Below are positions 28,037-37,600 of a stretch of DNA of 54,683 nt, in pieces; position 1 is the stretch's first letter; each line of letters begins with the position of its first letter. The notes beneath the pieces were generated by a model. The model had not been told where the DNA came from. It saw only the letters and a program-made list of their open reading frames with translations, and ran no database searches. The stretch is from the NCBI GenBank assembly GCA_017532425.1, contig JAFXJH010000132.1:1-54683 (forward strand). The letters run 5' to 3'. A program made the translations under genes and the position numbers. The DNA is from Clostridia bacterium (lineage in GTDB: Bacteria; Bacillota; Clostridia; Oscillospirales; CAG-272).

Positions 28037-31000
28037 ATGAAAGATTTTGTTCATTTGCATTTGCACAGCGAATATAGCCTGCTTGACGGCGCGTGCCGTA
28101 TTACCGATATTCCCAAAAGAGCAAAGGAGCTCGGACAGAGCGCAGTAGCAATAACAGACCACGGAGTTATGTACGGCGTGGTAGATTTTTATAAAGAATG
28201 TAAAAACGAGGGTATAAAGCCGATAATCGGATGCGAGGTCTATCTCGCCGAGGGTAGCCGATTTGATAAAAGGCATACCGGCAGATATTTTAATACCCAT
28301 CTCGTGCTTCTCGTTAAAAACGAGATAGGCTATAAAAACCTTTCGTATATCGTTTCTTCTTCTTTTACAGACGGCTTTTACGTAAAGCCGAGAGTGGATA
28401 TCGAGCTTCTTCGCGAGCATAGCGAGGGACTTGTCTGCCTTTCGGGATGTCTTTCGGGATATATGGCAAGGGCGATCCTTGCAGACGAAAGAGAGGATGC
28501 AGAAAAATTTGCGCTCGAAATGAAAAAGCTTTTCGGCGAGGATTTCTATATAGAGCTTCAGAATCAGGGCCTTTCCGAGCAAAAAAGAGTCATTTCCGAG
28601 CTTTATGATATCGCAAAAAAATCGGATATTCCCGTGGTAGCCACAAACGATGCGCACTATATCTCACGCGAGGACGCAAGCGTTCAGTCTGTGCTTGTTT
28701 GCGTACAGACGGGAAATAAGCTTTCGGACGGAAACCCTCTCGGATTTGAAACGGACGAGTTTTATCTGAAGAGCGGCGACGAGATGGCAGATATATTCTC
28801 TGACATTCCCGAAGCGATAGAAAACACACTGAAGATCGTAGAAAAATGTAATTATGATTTCGAATTCGGCAAGCTGAAGCTTCCGACCTATACCCCCGAG
28901 GACGGCTCGCTTCCGCGAGATTTTCTTAAGAAGCTCACATATGAGGGCTACGAAAAGAAAAAAGCCGAGGGTAAGATAGTCTTCACGGAAAAGCATAGCG
29001 AGGATGATTATAAGGCGCGTATTCTCTATGAGCTTCTTATGATCGAGAAGATGGGATATTCGCAGTATTATCTCATAGTGCGCGATTTTGTAAACTACGC
29101 AAAACAAAACGGCATACAAACGGGTCCCGGTCGAGGCTCGGGCGCGGGAAGCCTTGTAGCATATCTTGTCGGAATAACCGACGTTGATTCGATAAAGTAC
29201 GAGCTTCTCTTTGAGAGATTTTTGAATCCCGAAAGAGTAAGTATGCCCGACTTCGATATAGATTTTTGCTATATAAGACGTGATGAGGTAATAAAATACG
29301 TTATTTCCCGTTACGGAGAGGATAGAGTATCACAGATAATAACCTTCGGTACTCTTGCGGCACGCGCGGCTGTGCGCGACGTCGGACGCGTGCTCGGAAT
29401 GCCGTACGACGACGTTGACCGCATATCCAAGATGATACCGCGAGATATGGGCATAACGCTTAAGGATGCACTTGCCTCAAGCAAAGAGCTTGCCGCGGAA
29501 TATGCGAGAAGCGTGGAGGTCAAAACTCTTATCGATTATGCCTCGAAGATCGAGGGTATGCCGCGACATTCATCTACGCACGCGGCGGGTGTCGTTATAA
29601 CCAAAGACCCGGTAAGCTCCTATCTGCCGCTTGCGGTGAGCGGTGACAGCGTAGTTACCCAGTTTGATATGGATACGGTCGCAAATCTCGGACTGCTTAA
29701 GTTCGACTTCCTTGCACTTCGTAACCTTACGATAATAGCTGACGCGGAAGAGGAGATAAGAAAAACAGAGCCGAGCTTCTCGGTAGAGTCACTCGGATTT
29801 GACGATAGCGAGACCTACGAGCTCTTTGCAGAGGGCAGAACAGAGGGCGTATTTCAGTTTGAATCCTCGGGCATAAAAAGACTTCTTATGAATATGAAGC
29901 CGAAATGTATTGAGGATATAATGCTTGCCCTTTCGCTTTACCGCCCGGGACCGATGGATTCGATACCGAAATTTCTTGAAAACAGACGTAATCCGTCACT
30001 TGTTTCGTATAAAACGGAAAAGCTGCGCGATATACTTGAGGATACCGCGGGATGTATAATATATCAGGAGCAGGTAATGCAGATATGCCGTAAGATAGCA
30101 AATTATTCGTACGGCAAGGCTGATATGGTGCGCCGCGCGATGTCGAAAAAGAAAGCGGCAGAGATGGAAAAGGAGCGCGAGACCTTTGTACGGGGCGCGA
30201 TGGATAATTTCATCCCCGCAGAAACGGCAAACGAGATATTTGATGAAATGGCAAGCTTTGCAAAATATGCCTTCAATAAATCTCACGCCGCGGCTTATTC
30301 GATAACCTCGTATAGGACGGCTTATCTCAAAACGCACTATGGCGCGCAGTATTATGCCGCACTTCTCACGTCAGTTATGGGATATACTCCGAAAATGTCA
30401 GAGTATATCACGGATGCGCGCACAATGAATATAAAGGTGCTTCCTCCCGATATAAACGAAAGTAAGTCTGGCTTTACGGTAAGCGGAGATCAGATAAGAT
30501 TCGGACTTGCGGCAGTAAAGGGAGTGGGCGAAGCACTCGCGCAGGCGATATCGGCAGAGCGCGTGCGTGGAGGTCCGTTTAAATCCTTCGGCGATTTTGC
30601 CGATAGAATGACGGGAAGAGAACTGAACAGACAGTCGCTTCTCGCGCTTATCTGCGTAGGTGCTTTTGATAGCCTCGGAACGGCAAGAAGCAGACTTGTC
30701 GAGGCACTTGATATAGTTCTTGAAAGCGCATCGGCGGCAAAGAGAAGAAATCTTGACGGACAGCTCGATCTTTTTGCTTCTCTTTCGGACGAGGAAAGCG
30801 TTCCTTCACAGCCGAGCTATGAATATCCCGATATCCCCGAGTACGATGCAAGAAAAAAGCTTGCGCTTGAAAGGGAATATATAGGAATATACATTTCGGG
30901 AAGCCTGCTTGACGATTATTCAAAGCATATCGAAGCACTCTCTCCTATGAATATAGGATATATAAACGCAGGTGCAAACGAAGAAAATGAGGAATACGGC

Positions 31001-31648
31001 AGTATTTCGGATAAGCAAACGGTCACAGTTGTCGGAATAATTACGGCATCGAATAAGAAAACTACCAAAAACGGCGATATGATGGCGATAGTCACCCTTG
31101 AAGATAAGACCTCGCAGATCAGAGTGTTTGTTTTCTCGAAGCTATACGAAAAGGTGTCTGCGATAGTAAATACCGATTCGATAGTGTCGGTGGTGGGCGA
31201 TATATCGCTTAAGGATGACGGTACAGCGGAAATTCTCGCACGACGAGTCGAGGTGCTTGTAAGAAACGGTGAATATTCTTCGGCGCCTGCGACCGTGCAA
31301 GAAGATAAAAAAGTCTATAGAAACGAGAGCACACAGCATAGCGAAGTAAATAAGACCGGTCGGAGCACTCCTTCTGAAAGCTATCAGACTCCCGTAAAGC
31401 CACAGCCAAGGCAGGATCTTTCGGGCGCGTCAAAGATATATATAAAGGTACCGAGCCTTGAAAGCAGACAGTACAGGAGAGCGATGGCTCTTGTGGAAAT
31501 ATTCTGCGAGGGAAAATGCGAGGTCATATTTTACGATAACTCGTCGTCTGCTTACAGAAGGCTTGCCTCTCCGAGACTTGAGCTTACCGATAACGTTTAT
31601 AAGCTTCTCTGCGATATATGCGGGAATGAAAACGTTATAGTAAAATAA
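28037..31648 (+). CDS. dnaE: DNA polymerase III alpha subunit DnaE
   Basis: Replicative C-family polymerase of 1203 residues. It shows the N-terminal PHP domain (HLHLHSEYSLLDGA at about 6-19), the palm with catalytic PDFDIDFC (about 410-417), the GPGRGSGAGSLVAY motif, the thumb and fingers, tandem helix-hairpin-helix and a C-terminal OB fold (VTVVGIITASNKKTTKNGDMMAIVTLEDKT). The GAAAGGAG ribosome site is strong. Gene order murB-rapZ-whiA-dnaE is seen in Clostridia. In Bacillota DnaE often works beside PolC; PolC is not in this window. Confidence 0.97.
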   Translation: MKDFVHLHLHSEYSLLDGACRITDIPKRAKELGQSAVAITDHGVMYGVVDFYKECKNEGIKPIIGCEVYLAEGSRFDKRHTGRYFNTHLVLLVKNEIGYKNLSYIVSSSFTDGFYVKPRVDIELLREHSEGLVCLSGCLSGYMARAILADEREDAEKFALEMKKLFGEDFYIELQNQGLSEQKRVISELYDIAKKSDIPVVATNDAHYISREDASVQSVLVCVQTGNKLSDGNPLGFETDEFYLKSGDEMADIFSDIPEAIENTLKIVEKCNYDFEFGKLKLPTYTPEDGSLPRDFLKKLTYEGYEKKKAEGKIVFTEKHSEDDYKARILYELLMIEKMGYSQYYLIVRDFVNYAKQNGIQTGPGRGSGAGSLVAYLVGITDVDSIKYELLFERFLNPERVSMPDFDIDFCYIRRDEVIKYVISRYGEDRVSQIITFGTLAARAAVRDVGRVLGMPYDDVDRISKMIPRDMGITLKDALASSKELAAEYARSVEVKTLIDYASKIEGMPRHSSTHAAGVVITKDPVSSYLPLAVSGDSVVTQFDMDTVANLGLLKFDFLALRNLTIIADAEEEIRKTEPSFSVESLGFDDSETYELFAEGRTEGVFQFESSGIKRLLMNMKPKCIEDIMLALSLYRPGPMDSIPKFLENRRNPSLVSYKTEKLRDILEDTAGCIIYQEQVMQICRKIANYSYGKADMVRRAMSKKKAAEMEKERETFVRGAMDNFIPAETANEIFDEMASFAKYAFNKSHAAAYSITSYRTAYLKTHYGAQYYAALLTSVMGYTPKMSEYITDARTMNIKVLPPDINESKSGFTVSGDQIRFGLAAVKGVGEALAQAISAERVRGGPFKSFGDFADRMTGRELNRQSLLALICVGAFDSLGTARSRLVEALDIVLESASAAKRRNLDGQLDLFASLSDEESVPSQPSYEYPDIPEYDARKKLALEREYIGIYISGSLLDDYSKHIEALSPMNIGYINAGANEENEEYGSISDKQTVTVVGIITASNKKTTKNGDMMAIVTLEDKTSQIRVFVFSKLYEKVSAIVNTDSIVSVVGDISLKDDGTAEILARRVEVLVRNGEYSSAPATVQEDKKVYRNESTQHSEVNKTGRSTPSESYQTPVKPQPRQDLSGASKIYIKVPSLESRQYRRAMALVEIFCEGKCEVIFYDNSSSAYRRLASPRLELTDNVYKLLCDICGNENVIVK

Positions 31649-31705
31649 GCGATGCGAAATTTACGCTTTGTACAATTATGAACGGATAAATTTTCATAGT
31701 ATTGT

Positions 31706-31719
31706 AGTATTATAATACT
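31706..31719. promoter_or_regulatory. 14-bp palindrome with -10-like core upstream of the PBP gene
   Basis: AGTATTATAATACT is a perfect palindrome containing TATAAT at 31711-31716. No good -35 box lies 17 bases upstream, so this may be a weak or activator-dependent promoter with an operator over its -10. Function is inferred only. Confidence 0.45.
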
Positions 31720-31790
31720 GATAATTTTTGCGAAATTGTGGTAATATAAACACAGCAGATCAATCGATAAGATATTCGAGAGGTTTTAAA

Positions 31791-34220
31791 GTGAAAGATA
31801 ACAAAGAACTTAAGAAACAAAAAGAATGGGAAGCGGCAGGCAAGATACCTCTGGTCATAATGGGAATTATGGGAAAAGCCGTTATGACAGTCATTAACGT
31901 CATACTGACGGTCGGACTTATAGGAGTTATTGCGGCGGCGATAGTCGGATGTGCTTTCCTCATATATATTGCAAATAACGTAGATATGAGCGTTGATGAT
32001 ATTATTATCACAACTCAGGATAACGAGCTTGCAACGAGGCTTTATTACTATGACGACGACGGAAATCTCGTCGAGAATACAGAACAGAATATAAGCAGCG
32101 GAAGCGGAGCAACCTGGGTGGAGTACGATGACATTCCTTCATATCTCAGAGATGCTTTTATTGCAATAGAGGATAAGCGATTCTGGGACCATAACGGAGT
32201 CGACTGGATAACGACCGCGCAGGCGGCGATAGTATTCTTCGTTCCGATAGGTAACGACAGAGGCGGATCGACCCTTACGCAGCAGCTTGTAAAGAATCTG
32301 ACAGGCGATAAGGACTATTCGATACAAAGAAAGATACAAGAGATATTCCGAGCGATAAACCTTGAAAAGGAGCTCGGAGATAAGCGAATAATTATAGAGC
32401 AGTACTGTAATATAGTATTCTTTGCGCAGGGTGCCGACGGAATTCAGGAGGCTGCACAGATATACTTCAGTAAGGACGCCAAGGATCTTACGCTGATAGA
32501 ATGTGCGGCTATGGCGGCTATAGTGCAGAACCCCTCTTATTGGGATCCTATGGTCTATCCCGAGCATAACGCAAACAGAAGAAATCTTATACTCAAGCAG
32601 ATGCTTGAACAGGGTCTTATTACGCAGGCAGAGTTTGACGGAGCGTATAAGCAGGAGCTCGTGCTCGATACAAGCTATATTCAGGAGTCATCGGGAGGCA
32701 CTACGTCCTGGTATACCGATGCCGTTATAGAAGAATGTATCGATCTCTTCAAGAAAACGTACGGCGTTACTACAAAGGTCGCAGAAAGAATGCTTTTCTA
32801 CGGCGGATATCAGATAGTAACGGCTCTTGACCCCGAAATACAGGAGATCCTTGAAGGATATCTTGAGGATGAAAAAAGCGAATATCTTAAATATTCGGAG
32901 GTTCTGAATCACGAAGCATCGCTTATCGTCATAGATCCGTTTACCGGACATATAAAGGGTCTTGTAGGCGGACGAGGCGAGAAGACGGCGAGCCGTATTC
33001 TTAACAGAGCAACGTCGACAACAAGATCGCCGGGATCGTCAATGAAGCCGATAGCATCTTATGCGCTTGCGCTTGATAAGGGTATTATAAATTACGGATC
33101 GGTAATGGACGATACGCCGTATACGATAGCAGGCCCGACATCCTTCTGGCCGAGAAACTCGAATAACCGTTTCGGCGGACTTGTAACTATAGAATATGCG
33201 CTTGCATATTCAAAGAACACGTTCCCCGCAAAGCTGGTTGCATCTCTCGGAATAAATACAGTTTATAAATTCCTTAAGGATACACTTGGTATAAGCACTC
33301 TCGTTCCAAGTGACAGAGTTCTTTCCTCGCTTGCACTCGGAGGTGCTACCTACGGTGTAACTCTTCAGGATATTACAACAGCATACGGAATATTCCCGGC
33401 GGGCGGTGTCTATACCTCGTCATCGACAGTCATTTCAATACTTGACTCCGAGGGCAACCTTGTCATAGACAATAAGCCGCGGCAGACGGTTGCGATAAAG
33501 GAAGAAACGGCACAGTCGATGGTAAGACTGATGAAATCGGTAATAAACTACGGTACTGCATATACCTACACCAAAAAGGTCAATAAACTTAAGCTTGAGG
33601 TGGCAGGAAAGACAGGAACGACCGATAATAACTACGATAAGTGGTTTATAGGATATTCTCCCTACTACGTTGCGGGAATCTGGATAGGCTATGACCAACC
33701 GCAGGACCTTGGAGGTACGCACGGTCATATTCAGCTTTGGGATGCCGTGATGGCGGATATCCATACTACGAAGATCATATCAAAGGGTGAGAAGCTGAAG
33801 GGCTTTGAAAGTGATATGCTCATAAAGGCTACCTTCTGTAAGGATTCGGGTAAGCTTATATCGGATATCTGTAAGCAGGATCCGCGCGGAAGCCGCAGTA
33901 ATACGGGATACTTTACCAAGGATACACTTCCTACAGAAGAGTGTGACGTGCATATCGAGGTTAAATGGTGCGCTACCTGTAATGCACCGGCAAACGAATT
34001 CTGTCCGGCGTCCGAGACAGTAACGAGAGTTATGCTCAACGTAGACAGAAGCATGATCCCCGAGGACTTTAAGTATATGCCGACAGATACAGAGTACGTG
34101 TATAATCCGCTGCTTACCTGTACGTGTCATTTTGGAGCTGTAGAAAATCCCGACGATACAGACCCGGACGATACAGAGCCGGGAACAACTCCCGACCCGG
34201 GTACAACGCCCACCCCGTAA
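31791..34220 (+). CDS. Class A penicillin-binding protein (GT51 plus transpeptidase)
   Basis: Bifunctional peptidoglycan synthase of 809 residues. There is a short cytoplasmic Lys-rich head, a transmembrane helix (about 30-60), a GT51 glycosyltransferase domain with the catalytic Glu in AIEDKRFWDHNG (around residue 127) and GGSTLTQQLVKN, and a transpeptidase domain with SSMK, SKN and KTGTT motifs. A Thr/Pro/Asp-rich tail (about the last 25 residues) may sit in the wall. The start is GTG at 31791, set by GAGAGG 7 bases upstream. The gene follows dnaE after 142 bases that include a 14-bp palindrome around a -10-like TATAAT (31706-31719). Confidence 0.95.
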   Translation: MKDNKELKKQKEWEAAGKIPLVIMGIMGKAVMTVINVILTVGLIGVIAAAIVGCAFLIYIANNVDMSVDDIIITTQDNELATRLYYYDDDGNLVENTEQNISSGSGATWVEYDDIPSYLRDAFIAIEDKRFWDHNGVDWITTAQAAIVFFVPIGNDRGGSTLTQQLVKNLTGDKDYSIQRKIQEIFRAINLEKELGDKRIIIEQYCNIVFFAQGADGIQEAAQIYFSKDAKDLTLIECAAMAAIVQNPSYWDPMVYPEHNANRRNLILKQMLEQGLITQAEFDGAYKQELVLDTSYIQESSGGTTSWYTDAVIEECIDLFKKTYGVTTKVAERMLFYGGYQIVTALDPEIQEILEGYLEDEKSEYLKYSEVLNHEASLIVIDPFTGHIKGLVGGRGEKTASRILNRATSTTRSPGSSMKPIASYALALDKGIINYGSVMDDTPYTIAGPTSFWPRNSNNRFGGLVTIEYALAYSKNTFPAKLVASLGINTVYKFLKDTLGISTLVPSDRVLSSLALGGATYGVTLQDITTAYGIFPAGGVYTSSSTVISILDSEGNLVIDNKPRQTVAIKEETAQSMVRLMKSVINYGTAYTYTKKVNKLKLEVAGKTGTTDNNYDKWFIGYSPYYVAGIWIGYDQPQDLGGTHGHIQLWDAVMADIHTTKIISKGEKLKGFESDMLIKATFCKDSGKLISDICKQDPRGSRSNTGYFTKDTLPTEECDVHIEVKWCATCNAPANEFCPASETVTRVMLNVDRSMIPEDFKYMPTDTEYVYNPLLTCTCHFGAVENPDDTDPDDTEPGTTPDPGTTPTP

Positions 34221-34236
34221 AACAGAATAAAAAACG

Positions 34237-34273
34237 TGACCGCCTCATATTTTATATGGACGGTCATTTTTTT
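34237..34273 (+). terminator. Terminator after the PBP gene
   Basis: TGACCG (34237-34242) pairs with CGGTCA (34261-34266), with an inner CATAT/ATATG helix, followed by seven Ts. Confidence 0.9.
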
Positions 34274-34297
34274 GTTTGAGAGCGGGGTAAATTAAAA

Positions 34298-34795
34298 ATG
34301 AAAATAAGATTTGATATAAGAAAAGAATGCTACTGCTTTGATCTGACACGGGCTGTGATCTTTTCGGCGGTCTTTGTGGCAGTAGCGATGCTTGTCGGTC
34401 TTTTTGGCGGAAGCACGCATACGTATACCTGTCTTCTTTTGCCGCGCTTTGCGCTCGGAAGAGGACTTTTCGTGATATTTTGGACGCTTTTTTATATATC
34501 CTTCGGCTTTGCGCTTGAGATAATACTGTCTGTGAACAGATGCGCGAACAGAGAAAAAGCAATATATTGCTTTCTTCTTACGGTAGCCGCGGGATATCTG
34601 TGGTTTCCGCTTTTCTTCGGAATGGGAGCATTTTTTCTTTCCTTTTTGCTGTGTAGCTTTGTGAGTATTCTGGCGTTTGTCAGCCTTAAAAAGCTTGTGC
34701 GGGTAAACAGATTTGCGTCGATAGTGATGGGAATATATTTTGTGTGGCTCTTGTACTGCAGTGCTCTGAATTTTTGCATATGGATACTGAACTAA
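34298..34795 (+). CDS. TspO/MBR-family membrane protein (divergent)
   Basis: A 165-residue, five-helix hydrophobic protein. The segment RGLFVIFWTLFYISFGFAL matches the PPxWVFxPVWTxLY region of TspO, and the end WLLYCSALNFCIWILN matches the TspO signature W..Y..YLN..IW.LN. TspO proteins bind porphyrins and other hydrophobic ligands; their bacterial role is debated. The N-terminal Pro-rich loop is poorly conserved, so it is a divergent member. No obvious ribosome site stronger than GAGAGCGGGG upstream. Confidence 0.7.
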   Translation: MKIRFDIRKECYCFDLTRAVIFSAVFVAVAMLVGLFGGSTHTYTCLLLPRFALGRGLFVIFWTLFYISFGFALEIILSVNRCANREKAIYCFLLTVAAGYLWFPLFFGMGAFFLSFLLCSFVSILAFVSLKKLVRVNRFASIVMGIYFVWLLYCSALNFCIWILN

Positions 34796-34839
34796 AGATA
34801 AATAATTGATGAAAAATCCATAAAAAATATAGTATGCTC

Positions 34840-34868
34840 TTGAAAAAAAAGGAGGGATGTAATATAAT
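34840..34868 (+). promoter_or_regulatory. Sigma-A promoter of the coaE operon
   Basis: TTGAAA (34840-34845), 17-bp spacer, TATAAT (34863-34868), about 33 bases before the coaE TTG start. Confidence 0.85.
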
Positions 34869-34901
34869 ATAAATGAATCTGAGCTGAAGGAGCGGTGTGC
34901 T

Positions 34902-35495
34902 TTGAAAATAATAGGTCTTACCGGAACAAGCGGAAGCGGAAAAGGATACGTTTGCTCGCTTTTTTCTTCGTACGGCATAAAATCAATAGATACGGATAAA
35001 ACCGTGCACGCTCTTTACAGCGATGACGAGGACTGCAGAAACGAGCTTCGTGAAGAATTCGGAGAGGGTATTTTCGACGCGCAGGGGAATATCTGCAGAA
35101 AAACTCTTGCGTCGATAGTTTTTTTAAATAAAGAAAAGCTGATAAGACTCAATACCATAGTACATAAGTACGTTATAAAAAAGTGCGACGAAGAGAAGCA
35201 GGCGGCAAAAATGCGCGGAGAAAAGGCGTTTATAATAGACGCGCCGCAGCTCTTTGAAGCTAAAATGGAAGACTCGTGCGATATCGTGGTCGCTGTTACG
35301 GCAGACGTGGAGGTAAGACGTAAAAGACTCGCAGAGAGAGATAATCTCTCGCACGCAGATATAGAAAGAAGAATAAAAAATCAGCATACAGATGAGTTTT
35401 TTGCAGAAAAAGCAGATTACGTTATAATAAATAACGGCAAAGAAGATGTAAAATTGCAGATAGAAAAAATACTTTCCTCGGAGGACATTCTTTGA
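34902..35495 (+). CDS. coaE: Dephospho-CoA kinase
   Basis: CoaE phosphorylates the 3'-OH of dephospho-CoA in the last step of CoA synthesis. The 197-residue P-loop kinase has GLTGTSGSGKG (about 4-14), DTDKTVH for substrate binding, PQLFEA and a lid segment RLAERDNLS. The residue after the P-loop Lys is Gly rather than the usual Ser/Thr. The start is TTG at 34902, set by AAGGAG 9 bases upstream. It is followed by a coupled transglycosylase gene (4-base overlap). Confidence 0.9.
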   Translation: MKIIGLTGTSGSGKGYVCSLFSSYGIKSIDTDKTVHALYSDDEDCRNELREEFGEGIFDAQGNICRKTLASIVFLNKEKLIRLNTIVHKYVIKKCDEEKQAAKMRGEKAFIIDAPQLFEAKMEDSCDIVVAVTADVEVRRKRLAERDNLSHADIERRIKNQHTDEFFAEKADYVIINNGKEDVKLQIEKILSSEDIL

Positions 35496-36100
35496 AAAGC
35501 AAACTTGAGAAAAAACTGAACGGCGCCCTGGTGTCTTTTTCGTTTATACTTCTGGCACTGCTTGTCGGCATAGTTTTTGTCGTCGCTATAGCGCTTATCG
35601 AGGAGGTGCCCGAGGTTCCCGAGGACGTTGAGGAGATCACCTATCCGATCAAATATAAAGAAGAGATAGAGGAGGCGTCGGATGAATTCGGCGTACCGAA
35701 GGAAGCAATATGCGCGGTAATATACGCAGAAAGCCGCTTTAATGCAAATGCAAAATCAGCGGTGGGTGCGCGCGGACTTATGCAGATAATGCCTTCTACC
35801 TTTAAGGATATCCAGAAAGCACTCGGTACAGACTATTCTGACGATGATCTGTATGACCCAAAAGTAAATATACGGGCAGGGACGTACTATCTTTCTTATC
35901 TCTATAAGCTGCTCGGCGATTGGGAGCTCGTTCACGCGGCGTATAACGCAGGCATCGGCAACGTGTGGAGCTGGCTTGACGACGACAGATATTCAAAAGA
36001 CGGTAAGCTTACCGATATTCCGTTCAGCGAAACGAAAAATTACGTAAAAAAAGTGGCACTCGCCAAAGAAAAATATAAAGAGCTTTATTTTTCAAAATAA
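35492..36100 (+). CDS. Membrane-anchored lytic transglycosylase (SLT, GH23)
   Basis: A 202-residue protein with an N-terminal transmembrane helix (about 13-36) and a Slt-type lytic transglycosylase domain. The catalytic Glu is in YAESRF (Glu80), followed by GARGLMQIMPST and AAYNAGIGNV. It cleaves glycan strands to 1,6-anhydro-MurNAc ends outside the membrane. The start is TTG at 35492, overlapping the coaE stop (TTGA), with CGGAGG 7 bases upstream. Pairing with coaE is a recurrent arrangement in Clostridia, with no evident functional link. Confidence 0.93.
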   Translation: MKSKLEKKLNGALVSFSFILLALLVGIVFVVAIALIEEVPEVPEDVEEITYPIKYKEEIEEASDEFGVPKEAICAVIYAESRFNANAKSAVGARGLMQIMPSTFKDIQKALGTDYSDDDLYDPKVNIRAGTYYLSYLYKLLGDWELVHAAYNAGIGNVWSWLDDDRYSKDGKLTDIPFSETKNYVKKVALAKEKYKELYFSK

Positions 36101-36133
36101 AAAAGTTTAAATATATTAAGGAGAACTTAAATT

Positions 36134-37531
36134 ATGATGAACGTAAACAAAGAAGAGCTTGACGCGCTCAGAAGCAGTCTTACGTATAAGCGTAAGAACG
36201 TTTATTCCTGCGTTACAGAGGAAGAGATCGAAAAGATCAACGAGTATGCAAAGGGATACTGCGATTATCTCGATAACGCAAAGACAGAAAGAGAAGCGGT
36301 AAAAACTTCTGTTGCAATAGCAGAGGCAAACGGATTTGTGCCCTATAACTTCGGCGATAAGCTCGAAGTAGGCGGCAAATATTACTATAATAACCGCGGT
36401 AAGTCGCTCTATCTTTTCAGAATAGGAAGCGAAAACGTAGAAAACGGTATAAGAATTTCTGCCGCTCATATCGACTCGCCCAGACTCGATCTCAAGCCGA
36501 GCCCGGTTTATGAAGAGGGTAATATGTGCTTCTTCAAGACTCATTATTACGGCGGTATCAAGAAATATCAGTGGACGGCGATGCCTCTTGCACTCCACGG
36601 CTGTATTATCACAAGCGAAGGAAAGAGTATAGACGTTTGCATCGGTGAAGACGATAACGATCCTATCTTCTATATCAACGACCTTCTTCCTCACCTCGGA
36701 AGAGATCAGATGGCAAAGCCCGCATCTCAGGTAATTCCCGGTGAAAAGCTGAATATCCTCGTCGGATCTATTCCGCTCGGCGAAGATTCAAACGATATCA
36801 AGCTCGGAATACTCAAGATACTTAACGAAAAGTACGGAATCAAGGAAGATGACTTCCTCAGCGCAGAAATCAGCGCGGTTCCCGCATTCAAGGCAAGAGA
36901 GATCGGCTTCGACAGAAGCATAATCGGTGCTTACGGTCACGACGACAGAGTATGCGCATATCCCGCACTCAGCGCGATAATCGAAACAGAAGCTCCCGTT
37001 CATACTATTATGGCTATCCTTGCAGATAAGGAAGAGATCGGAAGCGGCGGAAATACAGGTATGAGAAGCGATATCTTCACAGACCTTATATCCGAAATTT
37101 CCATAGCTATGGGCGCTAACGAAAGACTCGTAAAGGCAAACTCCAAGTGCCTTTCGGCTGACGTAAATGCAGCATATGATCCCAATTTTGCAGAAGTATA
37201 CGAATCCCGCAACTCCGCATTCGTTAACTGCGGCGTTGTAATGTCCAAATATACCGGCTCGGGCGGAAAGGGCGGCACGTCCGACGCATCCGCAGAGATG
37301 GTAGCCTTCGTTCGCAATATTTTCGATAAGGAAGGCGTAATCTGGCAGAGCGCAGAGCTCGGTAAGGTAGACCAGGGAGGCGGCGGAACGGTTGCAGTTT
37401 ATATCGCAAGCCATAATATCGACGTTGTTGACCTCGGCGTAGGAGTTATATCCATGCACGCTCCTTATGAAGCAATCTCCAAGGCTGACCTTTATATGAC
37501 CTATAAGGCATTCCTCGCATTCAATAAGTAA
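36134..37531 (+). CDS. M18-family aminopeptidase
   Basis: A 465-residue cytoplasmic metalloaminopeptidase of family M18 (aspartyl/leucyl aminopeptidase type). Metal-ligand motifs are visible in order: AAHIDSPRLDLKP, GHDDRVCAY, DKEEIGS with the catalytic Glu, and SMHAPYE near the C-terminus. Length fits the family. AAGGAG lies 10 bases before the ATG (a second ATG follows at once). It follows the transglycosylase gene by 33 bases. Confidence 0.94.
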   Translation: MMNVNKEELDALRSSLTYKRKNVYSCVTEEEIEKINEYAKGYCDYLDNAKTEREAVKTSVAIAEANGFVPYNFGDKLEVGGKYYYNNRGKSLYLFRIGSENVENGIRISAAHIDSPRLDLKPSPVYEEGNMCFFKTHYYGGIKKYQWTAMPLALHGCIITSEGKSIDVCIGEDDNDPIFYINDLLPHLGRDQMAKPASQVIPGEKLNILVGSIPLGEDSNDIKLGILKILNEKYGIKEDDFLSAEISAVPAFKAREIGFDRSIIGAYGHDDRVCAYPALSAIIETEAPVHTIMAILADKEEIGSGGNTGMRSDIFTDLISEISIAMGANERLVKANSKCLSADVNAAYDPNFAEVYESRNSAFVNCGVVMSKYTGSGGKGGTSDASAEMVAFVRNIFDKEGVIWQSAELGKVDQGGGGTVAVYIASHNIDVVDLGVGVISMHAPYEAISKADLYMTYKAFLAFNK

Positions 37532-37542
37532 TATAAAAGATA

Positions 37543-37578
37543 AGAGGCGGCATATAGGCTGTCCTAAATATGCCCTCT
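37543..37578 (+). other. Hairpin in the leader of the DUF4867 gene
   Basis: AGAGGCGGCATAT (37543-37555) pairs with ATATGCCCTCT (37568-37578) with a bulge. There is no T-run, so it is not a normal terminator; it sits 23 bases before the start codon and may be an RNA-processing or translational element. Confidence 0.45.
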
Positions 37579-37600
37579 GTAAAGTGAAAGGAGATCGGTT

